Below, piece by piece: positions 11,940-23,104 of a DNA stretch of 64,000 nt. The notes below the pieces were generated by a model, which had not been told where the DNA came from, did no database searches, and saw nothing but the letters and a program-made list of their open reading frames with translations. Both the position numbers and the translations under genes were made by a program. The DNA comes from Fennellomyces sp. T-0311 (Eukaryota; Mucoromycota; Mucoromycetes; Mucorales; Lichtheimiaceae), in NCBI GenBank assembly GCA_025266875.1, contig JALLLT010000018.1, positions 708,446 through 772,445 on the forward strand. Direction: 5' to 3'. Position 1 is the first letter of the stretch. Each line of letters begins with the position of its first letter.

Positions 11940-12322
11940 GATAGTGAATAGGCTGGTCTTCAGCGATCCTATTCGACACGAATGAACGATGATACAATGT
12001 ATAAATACATCCTTGCATGTGCCCATCCAATTATCCTCCCTTGCTCATCATCCTTCTGTATTATATTTTCGTGTGTAGAGCTCCTTCCTACTATTATACC
12101 ACAATAATTATACCATGGTCACCCATATCACACTGTTCAGGTGGATGTTCCGCCATCACGCACAGCTGGAAAGAATCAACGCGTGACATTATTGCCGGTT
12201 GATCATGGTTGGCATTCGTGTTGTTGAAAAAGTAATAATGAGCCCATTGATCCGCAGCAGTCAATGGCAAGGCTAATCAAGATGAGAAAGCAATTTAAAA
12301 AACAATGATCAGGATGAAGATT
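11940..12322. other. Intergenic region, no gene seen
   Basis: This stretch is AT- and pyrimidine-rich, with no coding or structural signal. It ends at the U6 terminator (read on the minus strand). Confidence 0.4.
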
Positions 12323-12387
12323 AAAAAAAAAGTTGCTCCGTAGAGCGATCCAACTCAGAATCTTAGTGTCATCCTTGTGCAGGGGCC

Positions 12388-12419
<32 letters not shown>

Positions 12420-12444
12420 AAGTGTGACAGAGGAACCGAAGTTC
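12323..12444 (-). ncRNA. U6 spliceosomal snRNA
   Basis: The minus strand carries the U6 landmarks in order. A 5' hairpin GAACTTCGGTTC is followed by AAAATTGGAACG, the invariant ACAGAGA box in GATACAGAGAAGATTAGC, the catalytic AGC triad, the internal stem-loop ATGGCCCCTGCACAAGGATG, and GACACT. The RNA runs from about 12444 down to 12332 (113 nt) and ends in a run of T (12331-12323 on the minus strand), a pol III terminator. The core agrees closely with fission yeast U6 as I remember it. U6 is the catalytic RNA of the spliceosome, consistent with the many introns in this window. No intron interrupts this copy. A clear TATA at -25 is not visible; a weak TTACATA lies further up. Confidence 0.95.
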
Positions 12445-12999
12445 ATGTCAATTTTGGGGCCAGGTGCTCGCTTTCCTTTTGACCTATGTAATTTTTTTTC
12501 AATTGAGAATTGTGGGTTTGGCTCTTTCAAAGGCCGCTTTGGCCTTATTATTATATAGCAATGTCTACTTTTTACATGTCAGTTTTCTTTTGGGAAAAGC
12601 TTTATGCCGTTTTTCAATATCTATAGCATCTTTTTATTTCAAAATATTGAAAAGGTTTTTTTTGTTGTATCCATGCAACGGCGGCAGATAAATTACCCGA
12701 ATCGATTGCTCCGTTGACCGAAGCTTCTGAGGAAAAAGATGTATTGGCTTTTTTTTCAAGTTTCTCTATTCAGATTGTCCACTTTCCTGAATATGTCGAC
12801 AGTACTGAAACCTGGACACTTGATTTTTTTATGCAGGAGCTACAACGAATCATTGCACTGACTCAAGATAGGTAACGAGGTTTCTTCGTATTTTGACGTT
12901 TTGTTGCTGGCATTGAAGCGCTCAAGTTATAAAGGCGGAAACTGTACAGCCTGGAACAAGTCATCCATTGATGTTACCACGACTTTAATGATCACTGAT
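12445..12999. other. Intergenic region with an exon-like remnant
   Basis: At about 12676-12871 (+) one frame reads as ordinary protein (ADKLPESIAPLTEASEEKD, then TWTLDFFMQELQRIIALTQD) and ends at a GTAACG donor-like site. No flanking exons could be joined, so it is probably a decayed coding fragment of unknown family. Confidence 0.35.
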
Positions 13000-13532
13000 G
13001 GCTCGTTAAAAACGAAAATATATGACAGCTTCAAGAGCTTGGAAATGATTAACACCATAGGAGTAAATCACATTAGGCTTTCCGTATGTGGTACCAAACA
13101 ATCCTGACTCTAATATAAAGCCAGTGGTTCATCATCAGGGACATTCTTGCACAGTGTACCGATAATATTTAATTGCCCTCCCCCTAGACCTACCGAAGTA
13201 CCTTCCCATAGTTTGAGATCATTGACACCTGGTCTTGGCTGGATAATCGCTGCATCATCCATAGTAGTAAATACCTTCCCCCCAATCCAAAAGCCGTCGT
13301 TCATTGTAAGTGTCCAAGTTATCCTCATGGCTCAACAAAATGCGATCAATTGGTTAATTTTGACAGCAAGTCCTTCGGATTTCTTCAAGACGGTGTGACC
13401 CATATCAGTTTCACTTTCTCCAACGACAAGGGTGGTATCTGTCACTAGACAAATGCCGTCAATGTTACGAATAAGGGTGGCGGTGCTGACATACATTATG
13501 GTCATAATCGTAAAAGTAGGTTGGCTGGGCAT
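13000..13532 (-). pseudogene. Decayed copy of the MBL-fold hydrolase
   Basis: Minus-strand segments in different frames align in order with the intact gene at 9671-10453. They include an N-terminal MPSQPTFTIMTIMYVSTATL with IDGICLVTD, then LLSHEDNLD with the loop shortened, FTTMDDAAIIQPRPGVNDLK, and KPNVIYSYG replacing KPNVIYFSG. At least one frameshift near 13330 and several stops break it. The C-terminal third (PMHFDNW region) is missing. It lies just beyond the U6 gene and in the same orientation as the intact gene, so an old tandem duplication is likely. Confidence 0.75.
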
Positions 13533-16500
13533 ATTGACAACGTATGCTGGCTTGAAAAAAGTCGGTTACGAATATTCCGAGATCAGATACGTCAAAAAAA
13601 GTGGTAAGTGATACCAAAATTCTGTAGTATCAAGATCTGCCTCTTTATACGCTCTTTTTTTTATCCACGCGTTTGATACATTTGGTGGGTACTAAGCGAT
13701 GATAAATAATTGGCTAAGATTTTTGCTTCCTTCCGCTGTGCATATAGAGCTTTAGGAGATACTTCTTTCTTAGTTTGGATGTTTTTTCCCACCAGATAGC
13801 GAATTGTTATCTTTGTGAAACTAATGGAAAGCTCCATCACTAATCCAAGGATGAGCATAACATGTTTCTGTAAGAAAAAATCCTCTAGCAGACGATTTTC
13901 ATACATGTAATGATGCCTCAAAAGAAAGAGGCTCTACTACTACAGTGACAATCAAGTCTTTACTTTTTTTTATATAATTGTGTACTTGTAATCGAAATCA
14001 TACACTATTTACTTCATGTCACTATTACTCGGTCATCACTGCAACAGACAACTATTTTGTCACCGTAACGAACATTATTTTTACGGCAGCAGTTCCAATA
14101 ACAGCGACCAGTAACTACATGATTATCATAATACACTCAGCTAATACCACGGTAATAGCACTTACATTGGCGTAGCCATGGTATATATGCAGTTTTGTAG
14201 TTTAGAACGGTACCAAGAGGCATAAGAGACGCAAGTAGAAGTATCCAAGAGCCATGCACAAAGATATATCTCTGGTAGTTGAAATGACGACAGGCAGATT
14301 GTGATTCTCCAAATTTGTGGGTTAACTGCCACCGCAGTTTGTCATTGAACTGGAAACTGGCAAGACAGCAAAAGTTATCGCTTGACTGGAAATTTAGTGC
14401 TTAAAGAATCATTATGTATAATCGGCATTCACCTTTGATCTGTACCTTGCTTTTTCTCTTTCTGAAACTCTTGTGTTTGGAATACGAAACTATTTATTTC
14501 CATATTACGTTGACGCCGGTGCGCCATGAGATTATCTTTTTCTGTGCTGCTTTAACCATTCATAGGCTATTTTAACAGCTCTGCGTAATACCGTTGCTAA
14601 TAATAAACCGGGAGGGAGGTATATGAGGCGATTATTTTAAACATAGCAGGAATCGGCATTGAGCTCTTAATAATGCACAACTGACCAAGCAATAAATATT
14701 AAATACGACCATGGCAAGATACGCAGGTACTGTATCATTATTAAGGGATGTAAGGTTACAAACACCTATATTAAAGAAGAGCAATATTTAAGGATATATG
14801 TGCCGAGTCGAAACGATTTTTTAGTCTCCCACCAATAGATGAAGCTATCGGAATAACACCGAAATGAAGTTCTCGGATCTCAAAAGACGCATATTACATG
14901 TATGCTGAAAGTGGCACTTCAGGTCGCTTGGATGAAAATAAAATTTTTAATTTCCTCAGTATATTATGAACCTGTTTACTAAAATAGAGCTTACTGCGCG
15001 GTGCGGATAGATAGTATATCGGAAGAGCAATATACGGAAATATAATTCCTTATCCTTGCGTATATGGATACGTAAGAAGTTTTGAAACATATACTAACCC
15101 CAATGGTTATCGGCATGTATACCACACACTTCTAATTACCGCTTATAGGAGAATAAAAAATGGAGTAGAATATATGGTTCACCGAACAGGAGCTTATTAC
15201 TGGAAGAATGTTGAGGAAACTATGAAAATAGCACAAGTATACATATTATGAAAAAATAAATAAGAAGGTACATTGGTTAAATGCCTAGCACGAACTGTAT
15301 AATTTCTAAGACAAGATTGGGACTAGTTAACATACTATATTGGGCCTTGTCTTTTAAGCTGGAGCCTATTCAACTATGCTTTAAAACTCTATTTTACGTG
15401 TGCATATAATTAAAAGAGCAGCATTATCATCAATAAATATGCAGTAATGTGACAGCAAACAAACAGGCAAGAATCTACTAGCAGTTTTATCAACAAATAG
15501 TTTCAACGTCCTAAGCTTTCCAAAGGAGTACTTCCGAGAAAATTATATCCATATTATAGAAGACTTGCGTGTATGATGTGAGGCTAATATCATAAAAGTT
15601 CAATACATACTAGGTGTACTATTAGTCTTCAACTAGAAAAACTGGATCTGTAAATCAGAAACACCAGATATTATCCATCGAATCAAAGATGTACAGCGCC
15701 CACAGTCCGTCATGATTAGATTGACGTACCGTTTGATTGCTCGTGTAAAATTAAATAGCGCAGGTGGTATTATCAATATCGAGCACCAGATTGTGTTGCG
15801 TACACGTTGACTTAAAATTACTTGTGCAAACCGATGGATACCTAAACATGGGATTTTCCATACCCCATGCTGAGTGGTGCGTACAGGTAACCATCAAGAG
15901 ATTTTCTTCTATCATTTACGAATAATCCAATATATAAGCTAACAGCTTGACGAGTGGGCCTATGCAACAGCTACAAAGAAAAGCCAAACTCTCACGATTT
16001 CCAAATTGAAGAAGAAACAAAGTTATGGTATCCGGAAAAAAAGGTGACTGATAAGTATAGTAATCAACACGTTACTCAGAGATCATCACGATTCGTGAAA
16101 AAGAACAGGACCGATTGTACGGCGAGAACGTGAAAGTCGGACTCTCCTAGGAATGATCAGCAGATTTACACTTGTTCACGACCAAAAAAAGAGGAACGTG
16201 GATCAGTGACTCATTCGGGAAAAGCTAAAGCTAAACGAACGGACAGAAAAAATAAGAGTCGTGGCCTACAAAGAAGTAAACGCCACACCTCCTGGTTTAA
16301 CGAGGAGCAAAGAAGTGGGAAAAAAGGAGTGTATTGTAAAAATATTTTGTATTTTCGTGGTCATGGCAACCTGCATTGAAAAAAAGTTTATCTCAAATCC
16401 GCGCTAAAAAAGCAATCCTCTTTTGTTTTAGATAACGGATCGTACCTGTAAGGCAAACTCCCTGGGTACGTAACCCCTAAGTTACCCAAGAATGTAATCA

Positions 16501-18299
16501 ATATGCACCATGATAAAGCTAATGCATAAGCGGTCAAAAATAACCACTTGCAATTTGATTATCGCAAAAAGCACTCAATTTTGCGCGTGACAAGTTAAGA
16601 AAAAGGAAAATCATCCAATGTAACGGTGATAATGATAAAAGAAAAAAAAATTCCCTTTGGGTTCCCAGGTTAACTGATAAGATGTACCTGGTTCATGTGG
16701 TCGTTTCTTATCTCTAAGCACACATTACAAACGAGGCTGACGTCGTCGCTCAAGAAAAGAATAAAGATAATATTTCTTTAAATGGAATTGCCATATACTG
16801 TTAATCCCCACTCCATTTTGTTTTCAGTGGACTTGAGCTTCTCGCGTAAACGGGTGTGCTAGTAGAGTTCATGATTGATAAGACGGGAATTTTAAAAGCA
16901 AATGGATTTTCTTTTACCGGATAGTCGGGTATGTCATTCAACTTGACACTTCAAGTTATTTTTTCCTTTAAAAAATTAGTATCAAGTGATCAAAGGTACC
17001 CGGTCGAACTTTTTTTTGTTATCAGTTGTGAAGTGTTACTACAGATTTGTATGTATCTTATTGCAGAATAAAAAAAGTGGCGTTTTCCAAACGAACACGA
17101 GGGACGGGAGTGGATGTCGTCATGGATTGTTCTCTTCACACACGCACAAAGTTGTTTTAGGCAAGAGAAAGAGAGATCGTAGCACCCGTGATAACGATAA
17201 AGAGTGTTCGTAAGACTTGCGTAAAATAAGGTCAGGTCGTTTTTTTTTGTTTGAAAGGATCAAGTAGCAATAGAAACAAGAGATGTCCCAGTGTGTTACG
17301 ATCGTATGTTTATTTATATGATAAAATATGCAATCAAAGCCGCTGATGCGGGCTGTTGGTGATAAAGATAAGAGGCTGTCACACCGATTATCTAGCAGAG
17401 AAGAAAGGGAAGGAGCATGTCACCCAATGGATAACATCTTGAAAAAAGTCACATTACATGTCTAACCGCGGTGTCTATTTTTTTTGCCGATGCAATAGAG
17501 TGTTTAATCCTTTGGTAGAAAAAAAAATAAAAAGATTCACTGTAATATTGTTTTAAAGATAACGGTTTTAGAGAGAGAGAGAGACACCAATGCTGCGGGC
17601 GGAGTACATAAAATTGCATAGTAGGTTTAGTGAGCCCTGTATAGAAAGTTATACTGGAGCATGAGCGTAACGTTTTGAACACGAAGGTTTTAGGGCCACA
17701 CGCAAAACCCGGGATCGTGTAGTATCCTTTCCCAGAAAATACGGTTGCACAACCATGTTAAGAGAATTTGTGGAAGGAGGGAAGAAGATAGCTTGCGGGG
17801 AAACATCACATATTGCGTTATTACGCGTGCGCGCAAAGTAATTAAACTCGGTATCATTTTTCTGGTACGACTAAATTGATATATAGAAAACGCAAGCCGA
17901 AAAAAGAAATCCAACACAGCCAGCACGATCTATATTGACAATCACCGTCAATGTTTGTTAATCAAATACGGGACGTGCAATATTTTCTGTTTCATATGGG
18001 ATGTGTGTGAAAAAATAAAACTTATCCGATAGTCCAATGAACGTAAAGGGTGAAGCTGATCTTCTTTAGATACGAAATTTTCATGAGCCATTGATCGGCT
18101 GGTTCCGCTGGTATACGAAACTCCGTTTTCGTATTCTCCCCTAATATTGAACAAAAAGGCAGGACCGATACCGGGACGGAGCAAGATTGTTTTGGCATTA
18201 AAAAGATACATATTTATATTTATGTTATTTTTTCCTTTTTGTTGCCACGCTTCAAATTATTTTAGCAAAGTGCAACGCATAGATTGATAAAACGTGTAT
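13533..18299. other. 4.8-kb gene-poor AT-rich region
   Basis: No frame shows domain, splice or codon-use support. An 86-codon minus frame at 13661-13921 and several at 16986-18211 look like chance. The stretch 16.0-18.3 kb is rich in A/T runs and GATAA/TTATC words. A short (GA) run lies at about 17571-17583. Confidence 0.45.
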
Positions 18300-18317
18300 A
18301 TGCGAAAATAAAAGGAT

Positions 18318-18466
18318 CTTATCGAGACAAGGGAAAGCGGTGTGGTTGGGTTGATTATCTTGGAGGGAAAGCCGTCAAACGCGTAGACCAATCATCGAAA
18401 GCTGATAGCGACTATCGGAGTGCATCTACGGTTGTCTTATCAGCTCGCAGCTGTTTTTTTCTTATC
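18318..18466 (+). promoter_or_regulatory. Cluster of GATA-factor sites upstream of the ammonium transporter
   Basis: Four HGATAR-type sites, all read as TTATC on the plus strand, occur in 150 bp: CTTATC at 18318-18323, TTATCT at 18355-18360, CTTATC at 18436-18441 and CTTATC at 18461-18466. They lie 250-400 bp before the ATG. Fungal ammonium transporters are classic targets of nitrogen GATA activators (AreA/Nit2/Gln3), so nitrogen-derepressed expression is inferred. Confidence 0.45.
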
Positions 18467-18717
18467 ATACTTGCACTGCCTTTCTTGTTTAGGTCGTGCT
18501 CGTCTCCCCTTTCTTTTTCTTCCTTGATTTCTTATTGTCCCCTCTTACGTTTATTTTACTTTTTTTTTATTTAAAAACTCGATTTCGTCCTTTTTTTCCG
18601 GCCTGCATATTCTCGAGAAACACAAAAACACCACAACACAGCAAACAATTATATAAGCACCAATATCCTGCTGCCCATTTCCTTTCTTCTTGCTTCTTCC
18701 TTAACAACAACAACATT

Positions 18718-20673
18718 ATGGATTCACCTCAACCTGAATACACCATCGACACGGGGAATACAGCATGGACGCTGATGTGCGCGACACTCGTGTTTCTTAT
18801 GGTAAATTTCTTTTTTTATCTCTCAGCATAAGAACACAAAAACCAAACTTGGATAATTTTACCATTAGACGCCTGCGCTCGGTTTATTCTACGCTGGCCT
18901 GGCCAAGGCCAAGAACGCCTTGTCTTTGATGTACTTGACTATGCTTTGTGTAGCCGTAGTTTCATTTCAGGTACACTTTGTTTTATTTTTTGTTTATTTT
19001 TCTGGATCATCACTTACGCAAGAGATTTCCATCGGATAGTGGTATTTGATTGGTTACTCCTTGACATTTTCACCAACAGCCAATTTTTTCATTGGTGATT
19101 CGAGTAAGTGTGTCGGATCGAAGTATTATTCTCCTCCAAAAGATTAACCGAGTTTGCCAATAGCCAACTTTTTGATGCGCGGTGTGGGCATCAAGCCTGC
19201 ATTCGAAGGCCAAACGATTCCTGCCATGGTTTATATGATTTTCCAAGCCATGTTTGCATGCTTGACACCAGCTCTTGCCTTTGGTGCAGCTGCTGAACGC
19301 ATGTCGGTATGTATATTTTCTGCGCAAAAAGTCATATGTGGATGACTAAACATATATATATATATATATCATACATACAGCTCGGCCCTTCGATTGTTTT
19401 CATTTTCGTATGGACCACACTCGTCTACGATATCATTACCTGCTGGGTCTGGAACCCTAACGGCTGGTTATTCAAGTTGGGCGCCATGGACTTTGCAGGT
19501 GGCGCCACTGTCCACGCTTCCAGTGGTTTGGCGGCCGTTGCTTATGCCATGGCACTCGGTAAACGTCGCGATTTCAACGAAAACAACAACACCCCACACA
19601 ACGTTTCGTTCGTCTACATTGGTCTTGCACTTCTCTGGTTCGGCTGGTTCGCTTTCAACGCTGGTAGTGGTTTAGCTGCTGATGCTCGTGCCGCCAATTC
19701 TCTCGTTTGCACTCATTTGGCTGCTTGTGTTGCTGCTGTTGTCTGGGTCTGCATCGACTGGATTTATACCCGAAAATGGAGCGTCGTCGGCTTATGTACC
19801 GGTGTCGTTGCCGGTCTTGCCACCATTACACCTGGTTCTGGTTTCGTCTCTCCTTCCTCCTCTCTCCTTTTTGGTTTGCTCGGTTCGATCGCATGCAACT
19901 ATGCTGTTCGTTACAAGCACAAGTACGGCTTTGATGATGCCCTGGATGTATTCACTGTCCATTACGTCGGTGGCCTTGTCGGTTTGACGTTGACCGGTAT
20001 CTTTGCTGAACGTTACATTATCGGCCTTGGTATGCCCGAAGGTACTCCTTTGGAAGATATCCAAATCGGTGGTTGGCTCGATGGCCACTGGATCCAAGTT
20101 CCTATCCAATTTGCCATGATTGCTGCCGTTTCCGCCTGGTCGTTTATTGTCACCTACTTGATCCTGGTCGTCATCAACTTGTTCCCTCAAATGCAGATCC
20201 GTCTCGATGAACCCGACGAAGTGATCGGTATCGATTGGGCTCAAATGGGTGAGCGCGCTTACGGCTACATCGAATGGGAGGAAGAAATGATCCGAGTTGC
20301 TACACGTCGATCCCAACAGCTTCAACAACAAACCAAGGAAGCCCAAGGCAAAAAATCACCTTTCCGCAGCATTCGGCGCCTTTTGATGATCAATGATCGC
20401 ACAACAGTCAAGGGTGTTCCTACCTTGATCGAAGAACCGGTCCTGGACTATGGTCAGCAGAAGGCTATTCGCATGGCCAAGCTGCCTACGGGCAATGATA
20501 TCTTGCAGCGTCCAACGAGCGTCCATACGACAAAGTCAGCCGAAGTACCCCCTCCATCGATCGAGGAAATCACACCTGAACAAGTTGGTCAGAGCAGTAG
20601 TGGAACGATAGCCCACAGTGGTAGCAGTAGTAGTTCTACTGATGCCGATCAGAAGCAGAAGAGTAGAGCATAA
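18718..20673 (+). CDS. Ammonium transporter (Amt/MEP family)
   Basis: Exons 18718-18801, 18869-18970, 19040-19107, 19153-19306 and 19381-20673 give 566 aa. The N-terminus places Asp/Asn-Thr-Ala-Trp before TM1 (IDTGNTAWTLMCATLVFLM), then LFYAGLAKAKN. The Amt signature is clear: DFAGGATVHASSGLAA with the first pore His, and VFTVHYVGGLVG with the second. WNPNGWLFKLGAMDFAGG and FGWFAFNAGSGLAAD are typical. About 11 membrane spans are expected, with an extracellular N-terminus and a long cytosolic tail (about 120 aa, Ser/Gln-rich) probably used in control. For exon 3 I use the donor at 19108 (AA|GTGTGT), because the stronger-looking GTAAGT at 19104 leads to a stop. The fourth intron holds a (TA)n tract. 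It imports ammonium or acts as a MEP-type sensor; which one cannot be told. Confidence 0.92.
19351..19370 (+). repeat. (TA)n microsatellite in intron 4 of the ammonium transporter
   Basis: A run of about nine TA units lies inside the intron just before the acceptor. Confidence 0.8.
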
Positions 20674-20952
20674 ATAACAGTTTGCTCGATTTTTTTCTTT
20701 TGCCCTTCGTCTCCCTTTTTTTCTTGTCTTTTCATCCGACCAAAGCATCCCCGTTACATTTTATTCCGGTTTTTTCATATAACCCCCATTATTTCATCAT
20801 TATATACACTACCATTTCTTAAATGTAAATTATTTTTGAGCATTCCCTTAGAAGAGAGGAATAAAATATAGCCAGACTATTTTTGAACAAAATGTACCCA
20901 TTAATCATTCTTTTCAAAGGAATACAGCATTCTCCGTTCCTTTTTTAACATT

Positions 20953-21639
20953 ATGAGTACGTCAAGGTGGTATCGCCACTCTCATACTACTTTACCTCCT
21001 GTTACTATTACATTGACGGACATTGTCTATTCAACAACAAACGAAATCCCAACAATCACAACGACGCCTACCATACAAGACTTAAACTCTTCCGATGGAT
21101 GGTCACACCATTTGCATCAATTACTGCCAGTGCTTGGAGTGTTTGCAGTGATCGGCATGCTCACGGTACTAGCGTTGCTAGGGTACCTTGGCTTCCGATT
21201 TTATCGTTCGGGACAACGACGACTAGACCAAGACGACCACGACGACGACGACGATCATGAACCCATGCAATTTGAAAACTCGGCCAGTGAACTCAAGGCA
21301 CTTTATGCACCGCCTATACGATATACCGAAAAGAAACGATTGGATTCGCCAATAGAAAACAGTGAACAACCCATATCATCCACATTTATACCGATCAATA
21401 CGTCACCATTAACCTTGGTTCCTCGCATGGAAGTATGGCAGGATCCTCAGCGACGGCAAGGAGTAGACGAAATAGATTTATGGGAAAGGAAACAACTAAA
21501 GCAACAAGAAGAGAGCCCTCGATCATCATCAGAAACCGTAAGTCATATAGCAATTGCACGGAAAGCACTGGAAAAAAGTCGAATGGAAAACAGCAGCAGT
21601 CAATGGCTACGGCCTTCGGAAAGTAGTCGAAGTCTTTAA
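20953..21639 (+). CDS. Single-pass membrane protein of unknown function
   Basis: A single exon of 228 aa from an ATG preceded by a T-rich leader. The first ~55 residues are Thr/Ser/Pro-rich (TLPPVTITLTDI, TITTTPTI) and look like an O-glycosylated extracellular part. One strong membrane helix lies at about residues 57-80 (LPVLGVFAVIGMLTVLALLG), followed by basic residues (FRFYRSGQRR) and an acidic run (DQDDHDDDDDHE). The rest is a disordered cytosolic tail. There is no cleavable signal peptide before the Thr-rich part, so a type III (N-out) topology is likely. Similar layouts occur in fungal surface sensors of the Wsc/Mid2 kind, but no cysteine-rich domain is present and I would not assign that role. 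Its stop is only 13 bp from the stop of the convergent L7 gene. Confidence 0.7.
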   Translation: MSTSRWYRHSHTTLPPVTITLTDIVYSTTNEIPTITTTPTIQDLNSSDGWSHHLHQLLPVLGVFAVIGMLTVLALLGYLGFRFYRSGQRRLDQDDHDDDDDHEPMQFENSASELKALYAPPIRYTEKKRLDSPIENSEQPISSTFIPINTSPLTLVPRMEVWQDPQRRQGVDEIDLWERKQLKQQEESPRSSSETVSHIAIARKALEKSRMENSSSQWLRPSESSRSL

Positions 21640-21652
21640 ACTTGTATTTTTA

Positions 21653-22869
21653 TTAATTCATGGCTTGGACCAAAGTGTTAATAAACTCTTCACGGTTTCC
21701 CGCATCACCATTCTCAATATAGTGGTTGAACTTGCGCGTACGCCATCCGCCAGTAGGATTGGATAACTTGAAAGGCCATAAAAAGGCGTTGGCTTGCTTA
21801 AAGTTGGGACCGACAGTGGCAATTTCATGAATCAAGTCCTCCATACACACAATATTGTGGTCTTTCAAGGATTGTTCAATCAATGCATTGTCATGGAGAG
21901 CGATGCGCTGCTTGTTGATTTTACCATAGCCTCGCTTGTAAATGAGTTCACGAATGGTCTTCAAGTTGGGTTCACCATAGGTCACATAGGGTTGAATGAG
22001 TTGAAGCATGGACAGGGTTGCCTTGTTTGCACGGACAAAGACGGCATTGTTGATTTGCAAAAGACGTAGCAGTTGCAGCACCTTGCGAGGTTTGGGTGCA
22101 ATATTGTTAATACCGCGGATGCGAACGACCAATAAGAGTTTGGGTTGAGCGGGAATGTAGTAGCTGCCGTTGGCTTTGGCTTGTCGTTGAAGTGAGACGC
22201 GTTGGCGTGCAAGTGCTTCGTATTCGCGACGGTAGCTGGCTGATCGGCGAACAATGTCACGACGCTTGGCAATACGGGCCTGTCATTTTAGAAAAATCGA
22301 TTAGTTTTCCCTTCCTATTATCGTTTCGAAAAAAAGAGAAAAAAGGAAAAAAAAATAGTCCAATTCAGACCCGAAAGATGGTATATTCTGGCAGCATCGC
22401 GGTGCAAGCGCTAGCCCGAGAAAAAAGAGTTTCATCCCGTAGACTCGGTGTGAAAAAAAAGAAATGATAGAGATACTTGCCTTGCGAAGTGCAGCTTTAG
22501 CCTCAGTCGCCTTTGCATCAGCCTGAGCCATGATCTTTTGTTTCTTCAAAAGTGTTTCAGGCAACAGGACTTGTTGAGCAGTAGGGACAGAGCTACAGAG
22601 AGGTGATGCGGTTGGTAAACCGTGAAGGGACCCATGTAAAACATAAAAAAAGGTCCAATCGTCACCGATGGTAAAAAACCATACAGTTTTCCATGGTGCA
22701 CGAAAGGCAGCAGATGGATTTAAGGAGACAAAGGTTGCTTAAACGCTTGAATCCCAACTCTCTCGTTACTCGATAGCGAGTGAGACGAGAAACAGTGTAT
22801 GCTTTTGCATAGACAAAATGCACACAGAAGCTAGATGGATTGATTATGTTGAACTTACTAGGCAACCAT
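21653..22869 (-). CDS. RPL7: 60S ribosomal protein L7 (uL30)
   Basis: Minus-strand exons 22869-22859, 22592-22481 and 22279-21653 give 249 aa. Characteristic stretches are [72 protein letters not shown] and the C-terminal [16 protein letters not shown]. uL30 is a core protein of the large ribosomal subunit. The first coding exon is just 11 nt (MVA plus two bases), which is common for ribosomal protein genes. Intron 1 is 266 bp with a GTAAGT donor. Intron 2 is 201 bp and uses a GC donor (AAG|GCAAGT), so it is a GC-AG intron; no other joint keeps the conserved sequence. Intron 2 carries a probable box C/D snoRNA. The promoter is shared with the divergent RING-protein gene. Confidence 0.95.
22357..22445 (-). 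ncRNA. Candidate box C/D snoRNA in RPL7 intron 2 (snR39B-like)
   Basis: On the minus strand, an 89-nt unit lies inside intron 2. The terminal stem is AGUCUA paired with UGGACU (one G-U). It has a C box-like GGGAUGA (second base off cons., core GAUGA kept) and a D box CUGA (plus 22365-22368). Directly before the D box is a 14-nt guide, ACCAUCUUUCGGGU, exactly complementary to ACCCGAAAGAUGGU of 25S/28S rRNA (the conserved CGACCCGAAAGAUGGUGAAC region, recalled not searched). The D+5 rule places the target on the G of CCCGAAAG, equal to yeast Gm805 (snR39B); Am807 (snR39/snR59) is two bases on. In yeast snR39 and snR59 lie in RPL7 introns, which supports the host. The C box is imperfect, and a D'/C' pair is not clear. 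Confidence 0.65.
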
Positions 22870-23104
22870 GGTGATAAGTGTGTAAGTGTGTGTTTTGGAG
22901 ACGAAAGAGAGAGAAAGAGACGTGCTGCCCCAACAAGAAAAAATTTTCGCGTTTAAATTGCTCGGCAATCTCAGCCACACGGTCCTGTATATTTAGCTTT
23001 TCATCAACCAGACGGCGCAATGCTGCGTAGGGAAGAGTGTCCGGATGGTATTTCCTGGATAGCGAAGAGAAAATAAAAAGAAAAACCGGGTGTCAAAGTG
23101 AATC

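Noticed and set aside
19104..19152. Stronger-looking GTAAGT donor for intron 3 of the ammonium transporter
   Set aside because: Joining it to the only usable acceptor gives a stop within four codons; the donor at 19108 keeps the conserved frame.
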